Below, in pieces: positions 59,351 to 64,000 of a stretch of 64,000 bases of DNA. This stretch comes from Synaphobranchus kaupii (taxonomy: Eukaryota; Chordata; Actinopteri; Anguilliformes; Synaphobranchidae), in NCBI GenBank assembly GCA_029718625.1, contig CM056379.1:69682670-69746669 (forward strand). Reading direction: 5' to 3'. Position 1 is the first letter of the stretch, and every line of letters begins with the position of its first letter. Below the pieces are notes generated by a model. That model saw nothing but the letters and a program-made list of their open reading frames with translations. It was not told the DNA's origin and ran no database searches. The translations under genes and the position numbers were made by a program.

Positions 59351-60538
59351 TGTAACGTTCCATTCCCATCCTGTCCGTTTTCCATGTTTTACCTTTTCCC
59401 TCCGTGTCATGTTGGATTCCCTTTGTCCGTGTTTTCCCCGTTGCTACAGACTGGGCGTGTTCCTTCTGTTTGTTTCATTCTTTTTCCCCACTCCGGTTTC
59501 AACCTATCTCCTTTCCCCGTTGCTGCATGCATTCCGCACCTGTCAATTATTCAATCACCCTCGGTTACATTCCGCACGCTTTCTTTGTTGTTTTCAATTT
59601 CCCTTCCCTATTTAACCCTCCGGCTGGCTGCTATTCAGCGCCAGTTCGTTAACGTTTCTCCGTTTGTATCCTGGTCTGAGAATCCCTGTCCTGTGCCCTG
59701 TCCTGGTTTGACTCTGTGCTTACTGCTCTAAACCTTCTGTTGTTGCTAACTAACTCTGTTTGTTTGCGGTTTCCCTGCTTGAACTGTTCCTGTCGTTAAC
59801 TACCACCATCTACTGTGTCTGCCAGTCTGTAGCTTTGTACCTCTCCCTGTTTGTGTGCGGTACCTCTGCCTCCACCTGACGTTGCGCCCGCAGCTGGGTG
59901 TTCTGCCTTTTCACCCTACAGTGGTTCCGGTCCGGCCGTGGCTACCGCCATTGCTACGGCTACGGTTGCAGCCTCCACTGTCGCCCTGCTGCCCCAACCG
60001 GGCCAACCTGAGCTCCGCTACACTGCTCTGCCTTGCCATATCCAGCCATATCCCTTCCTCTGCTTCCAGTCCAGATCCAGTCCAGTTCCAGTCCAGTTCC
60101 GGTCTGGAACATTACCGCGTTCCAGTTCGAACCGCTCCAGTCTCCTGTATCAAGTCCAGTTCCGGTTTGGAACAACTCCTCGTTCCTGTAGGACCATCCG
60201 GTCCAGAACCAGTCCTGTTCCGGTTTGGAACTCCCGTCTCCCGTATCAAGTCCAGTTCCGGTTTGGAACAACTCCATGTTCTGGTGATCCAGTGTCAGTA
60301 ATCCGTTCCAGTTTCCTGTCCTGTCCAGTTCCGGCTTGGAACTTCCGGTGACGATCCAAGTCCAGCTCCGGCTTGGAGCAGATCCAAGCGCCGGAGAAAT
60401 CCCTAACCTCTCTTTTATTGTTGTGTTAAATCTGTGTATGGCTTGGGACTACCCCAAGCTCAATAAATAAATCACCTTTTCTGTCCCCCTGTCTCCTGGT
60501 CGTTGCATTTGGGTTCAGCTCGTGTTAGGTTCGTGACA
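59351..60538 (+). repeat. Solo Ty3/gypsy LTR
   Basis: TGTAACG ... GTGACA, 1,188 bp, flanked by the 5-bp duplication CAGGA (59346-59350 and 60539-60543). The end is typical of fish gypsy LTRs. AATAAA lies near 60462. The 3' half has many GTTCC...GGAAC palindromes. Long proline/serine-rich frames across it (59851-60351) reflect composition, not a gene. Confidence 0.88.
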
Positions 60539-60543
60539 CAGGA

Positions 60544-61580
60544 ACCAGGACATATGTTAAATAACGTTATTATACAATCTCATACAAGTTGTATCAGGAT
60601 AACTGCTTAAAGGTTTTAAAAGAACACTGCAACGCGACACCTTTTTCCTTATCAAAAGAGGAGCATTAAGAGAGAGAAGAACAGCTTAGATGCATGAAAG
60701 GCGTGTTCCTACCAATACCATATCATCATTGCCGTTGTTGTTGTTGTGATGTAGTCCTCTTTCCATGTAAGAAATAATTATAAGCGCTTTTTCAATTCTG
60801 GGAATTGAGTTCGCAATGACTCGATTTCATACAGCTCTGCAAATGACAATGTCAATTCTGACTCCTGCTCCACACAAAGAAAGAACATGCCAATCTTTAT
60901 ATAAATCATAAACTATTTATTTATCATAATAAATCGTTATCTATTTTATTCTAGCTATGGCCAGGTGTCGACCTGGGGACTCATTAAGCAACGGCTAAAA
61001 AACATTTTAATTCGTAGTAGGCCTAGTTACACTGTTGTTCAAATTCCAAATGCATAAAAATTTTTAATTATTTTTGCTTGCAACGTGTTAGCCTATAATT
61101 AATAAATTAAAATAGCCGAGGCCTATATAGAACTCCCACAGAATATGCAAGTTATGAACATTAACAAGCATAGGCAGATATTCAGGTTCAGATATTCAAA
61201 TCAAATTATTCCATAGAAGCAATTATCAGAGAGCAATCTACAGAGGAATGCAAATGTAACATAACACCCCAGTTTTATTTAAAAAAAAGAAGATCGCGCA
61301 TCATTCTTTGAAAAAAGCGTACGCCTCTTTTCTAGCTAGAGGTGTGTGTGGGTTGTGTGGCACAATGTGATCATATGTGGCTCTGGAAACATTTAGGCTG
61401 CTTCCACCGTTTAACATTCAAATCCCACTCTCTAGCATCTGATTCTTTTTGTCTTTTATAAATTATTAGTCTCGTGAAGAGGATAATGCTTTCCATCAGA
61501 AGATATCAAAAACCTAAACTGATCAGTGAACTGAGGGCGATTTTATAAGAATTGCGGCAGGCACCGCAAAAAAGATTTTT
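60544..61580. other. Unassigned sequence
   Basis: AT-rich DNA of about 1 kb with no frame or repeat end that I can name. Confidence 0.5.
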
Positions 61581-61584
61581 GCAA

Positions 61585-61668
61585 AGGTGAGATTCGAACT
61601 TGCATCACCACAAAAGGGAGAACCTACAGCGGGAGAAGCAACTGCTTAAACCAATGCACCACCAGAGA
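61585..61668 (-). repeat. tRNA-like (SINE head or tRNA relic)
   Basis: On the minus strand GGTGCATTGGTTTAAGCAGT resembles an A box and GTTCGAATCTC (61589-61599) a B box, 42 bases apart. It could be a tRNA-derived SINE head. There is no good cloverleaf. Confidence 0.35.
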
Positions 61669-61783
61669 ATTCTGAAAAAGAATCCTCAGGCTTTAAGAGG
61701 CAAGCTTTTCTTCTGAACTTTGTGAGTGCTATATTTGTTCTGCTAGTGTGGCGTTTAGCTGAAACATTTGTTGAGGTTAACAA

Positions 61784-61846
61784 TGGCCTTAGCCTTGTGG
61801 TTTGAGCCACGAATTTCACGCTTTAGATTCATGTTCGAGCCCTGTC
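61784..61846 (+). repeat. tRNA-like fragment
   Basis: TAGCCTTGTGG (A-box-like) and GTTCGAGCCCTG (B-box-like) lie in order on the plus strand. Opposite in orientation to the fragment 120 bp to the left. Probable SINE relic. Confidence 0.3.
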
Positions 61847-61849
61847 CAA

Positions 61850-62865
61850 TCCCTACCATGACGTTTTTTCCCCCCGACAAAAACTATGTGCACGTTATGC
61901 TTTTTACATGTAAGAATGTTCTTGTCACATTAAATAACATATTTTTTTTGCAAAGGCAAGGAACAAAATTTATTGTTAAGTGCTTAAATTATACTTTGCC
62001 TAAACAGAGGTCAGACATAGTCTGGTACTTGCTCCCACCAAAAGATTTACTGCACGTAAATTTGCACAGTACCAGAAAAAATATAACATTTGTCAGGCAG
62101 AGAAAATAAAGTTTAAACACAAAGGAAGAATTTCGAGCTCTCTGTCACTTTCCCCAGTAGCTTATATAGCTTCCCCTTTATAGCTAGCACAAGTCATACA
62201 GTAGCTTAATAAATAATGATTTTACTATAGGCAACACAATCACGTCTGTTAACCTTGACATTTTGTAACAACTTTACTGATCAAACGTTGCAAGACCAAC
62301 ATTATCAATTATACAGGCAAGATAAATGATGGTCAGTTTCACCGTTCATGGCCATTTAAGTAAGTGTTTATAACTTTATTTCCTTATGCAATATTAATAT
62401 TCAAATTATATCAGAATGTTCAATACATACATTTAAGAAAAGTCACAAAGGGATAGCTATGTGGATTCCATGACAGCAGATTTATTGAATTGTTATTTTA
62501 ACAACATTATAGGCTACTGTAGCTACCTTGCAAAAGGCACGTTTGCAAAATTATGTTAGCTAGATAATCTACTGACATACACACCATAGGTCTATCATGT
62601 AGGCTACAATAACCCATTAAAAACAAGTACGGTAATCCATTTAAAAATATGACTAAAACTTTATAAACATTCATTTGTAATTCATTGTCAAGGGGAAATG
62701 ACAGAATCCAGGCATATGTGTTTCTTTTAGCCAGAATGCATGTGTGTTTGCGTATATGTATGCATCTCTCTCTCTAGATTTAATTATCTTATGGTTCATA
62801 AATGTATATGCATTGTCATTATCAGTTACTCATAACAAACACAGTACAAAAGGAAATGATATTTG
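61850..62865. other. Unassigned sequence
   Basis: AT-rich. The plus frame at 61768-62109 begins in the tRNA-like fragment and has no recognised motif. Confidence 0.5.
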
Positions 62866-63975
62866 AACAAAAAACATTTTCAACGTACAAAAATGCCAAG
62901 CTACTCACACATACAAAGAACTGTCTATAATAAAACTAGCAAAATCTAGGCCTGCCATTAAAATTATTAATATCAAAATTAGGCCAAGCTACAACAAACA
63001 ATATTGGCTATCTTACCTCGCACAAATTAAACAAGCTCTATTCCAAAGCAATGATCCCCAATGTTTCCTCAATTATTTCATGCAACTTGGCCCTGTGCTT
63101 TTTCATCTTACCATCTGAAAGATGGTCTTTCAAACTTTGTGTCACATCAAAGTGTCAACTAACTAAAAATTATTAATGGAAGAAGACATCATTTAAATGA
63201 ACGTTGAAGCAGCTGAGGAAAAATTGCACTCCAGAAAGGATATCTTTATACTTGGTTGTCAAGTACAAAATGTTTTTAACATTGCAACTAGATAGATAGA
63301 TAAATAGATAGCTAGATAGACAGCCTACTTTATTATCCCCATGGAGATATTTTTCTAGCAGCATATAACATTCACATTTGCAAACAGACATTTATACCAA
63401 GAAACATTCATCTACACTAGAGAAAAGGGGGATGAATAAATATATACAGATAAAATCTACCATGTTTGTGGGTCAGATAAAGTTTAGTCAAATAAGTAGT
63501 GAAATAGTATCATTTATTTTAAAATGTAAAACAAATTTTAACAATAATAATATAATGCATTTTACTCATGATGTCATTTTCATACACCCAAAGCACTGGA
63601 TGCAGTCAATTGCTAAAGATATAGTGTAGTCATTTGTACATTTTTTAAGTGTAACAGCTGAATTGTGATTTACAGTATAAATCAATTTGACACTTTCACG
63701 ACACAAAGTTTGAAAGACCATCTTTCAGATGGTAAGATGAAAAAGCACAGGGCCAAGTTGCATGAAATAATTGAGGAAACATTGGGTAGTTTTGGAAAAG
63801 AGCTTGTTTAATTTGTGTGAGCTAAAATAGCCAATATTGTTTGTTGTAACTTGGCCTCATTTTGATATCAATAGGCCAACATTTATTGGCAGGCCTCGAT
63901 TTTGCTAGTTTTATTATAGACGGTGCTCTGTATGCGTAACTTGGCATTTTTGTATGTTGATAACGTTTTCTGTTG
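62866..63975. mobile_element. Foldback element with arms of about 290 bp
   Basis: 62866-63158 and 63687-63975 are inverted copies (for example GATGGTCTTTCAAACTTTGT against its complement), roughly 88 to 90 percent matching by eye. The 528-bp centre has a GATA microsatellite and no gene. Outer flanks run to the window end, so a target duplication could not be checked. Confidence 0.82.
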
Positions 63976-64000
63976 AGTTTTATGTTATAGGTTACTTCCA

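Noticed and set aside
59851..60351. Long proline/serine-rich frames on both strands
   Set aside because: They lie inside a solo gypsy LTR and result from GTTCC/GGAAC repeats. There is no start context or domain.
61768..62109. 113-codon plus frame as a gene
   Set aside because: It begins in a tRNA-like fragment and continues in AT-rich sequence with no domain.

Overview
This window reads as vertebrate, almost certainly teleost fish, repeat-rich DNA. The evidence is an L1-clade LINE, a class I endogenous retrovirus (ERV) primed by tRNA-Arg, hAT, EnSpm/CACTA, Kolobok-like, piggyBac-like and Tc1/mariner elements, a 5S-rRNA-derived SINE, Ty3/gypsy elements of the fish type, and frequent GCTAGC/ACGTTA-rich tracts. 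The species cannot be fixed from sequence alone. I see no convincing single-copy host gene. Nearly everything recognisable belongs to transposable elements (TEs), many nested inside one another, and target-site duplications (TSDs) allow their order of arrival to be read. A 500-N assembly gap lies at 34697-35196. LAYOUT. 1-4575: an L1-clade LINE on the minus strand, broken inside its reverse transcriptase by a piggyBac-like element (1-867) at a TTAA. 4822-5066: a MITE. 5223-25099: a composite with TTAA/AGWGATACTGCAG ends, interpreted as a Kolobok-like element carrying a promoter and a THAP-domain exon on the plus strand and a P2X7-like exon on the minus strand. It is split by a 15.3-kb ERV (5518-20810, 4-bp TSD TACT). 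The ERV is in turn split by a piggyBac-like element in its 5' LTR and by a hAT-Charlie element between RNase H and integrase. The 3' part of the composite holds a hAT inside another hAT-like element. 26378-26898: a small hAT element. 27372-27960: a TTAA element with a near-perfect hairpin. 28863-32789: a full-length hAT with a KIAA1586-like transposase and a 5S SINE inside it. 33830-34245: a gypsy integrase fragment. 34616-48754: a minus-strand gypsy element cut in two by a 10.2-kb EnSpm/CACTA element (37636-47813) that carries a transposase gene and a nine-exon companion gene. 48759-51255: an inverted copy of the first piggyBac-like element, interrupted by a TA-flanked DNA transposon. 52052-59003: a second copy of the other piggyBac-like family, invaded by an LTR element, locally tandem-duplicated through microhomology, and hit by a solo ERV LTR. 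59351-60538: a solo gypsy LTR. 61580-63975: tRNA-like fragments and a 1.1-kb foldback element. HOW THE PARTS RELATE. The order of insertion in the 5-25 kb region is Kolobok-like element, then ERV, then piggyBac-like and Charlie insertions. In the 34-51 kb region, EnSpm and piggyBac-like insertions came after the gypsy element. Most coding sequences carry stops or frameshifts. The best preserved are the EnSpm companion gene (two apparent 1-nt frameshifts), the main EnSpm transposase block, and the two hAT transposases. MOST INTERESTING. Two diverged hairpins (54177-54219 and 55270-55312) carry three compensatory base-pair changes. The EnSpm element has eight 65-bp subterminal repeats and a second gene. 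The ERV sits between a TATA box and the THAP start codon. Two unrecognised small ORFs lie upstream of the ERV gag.
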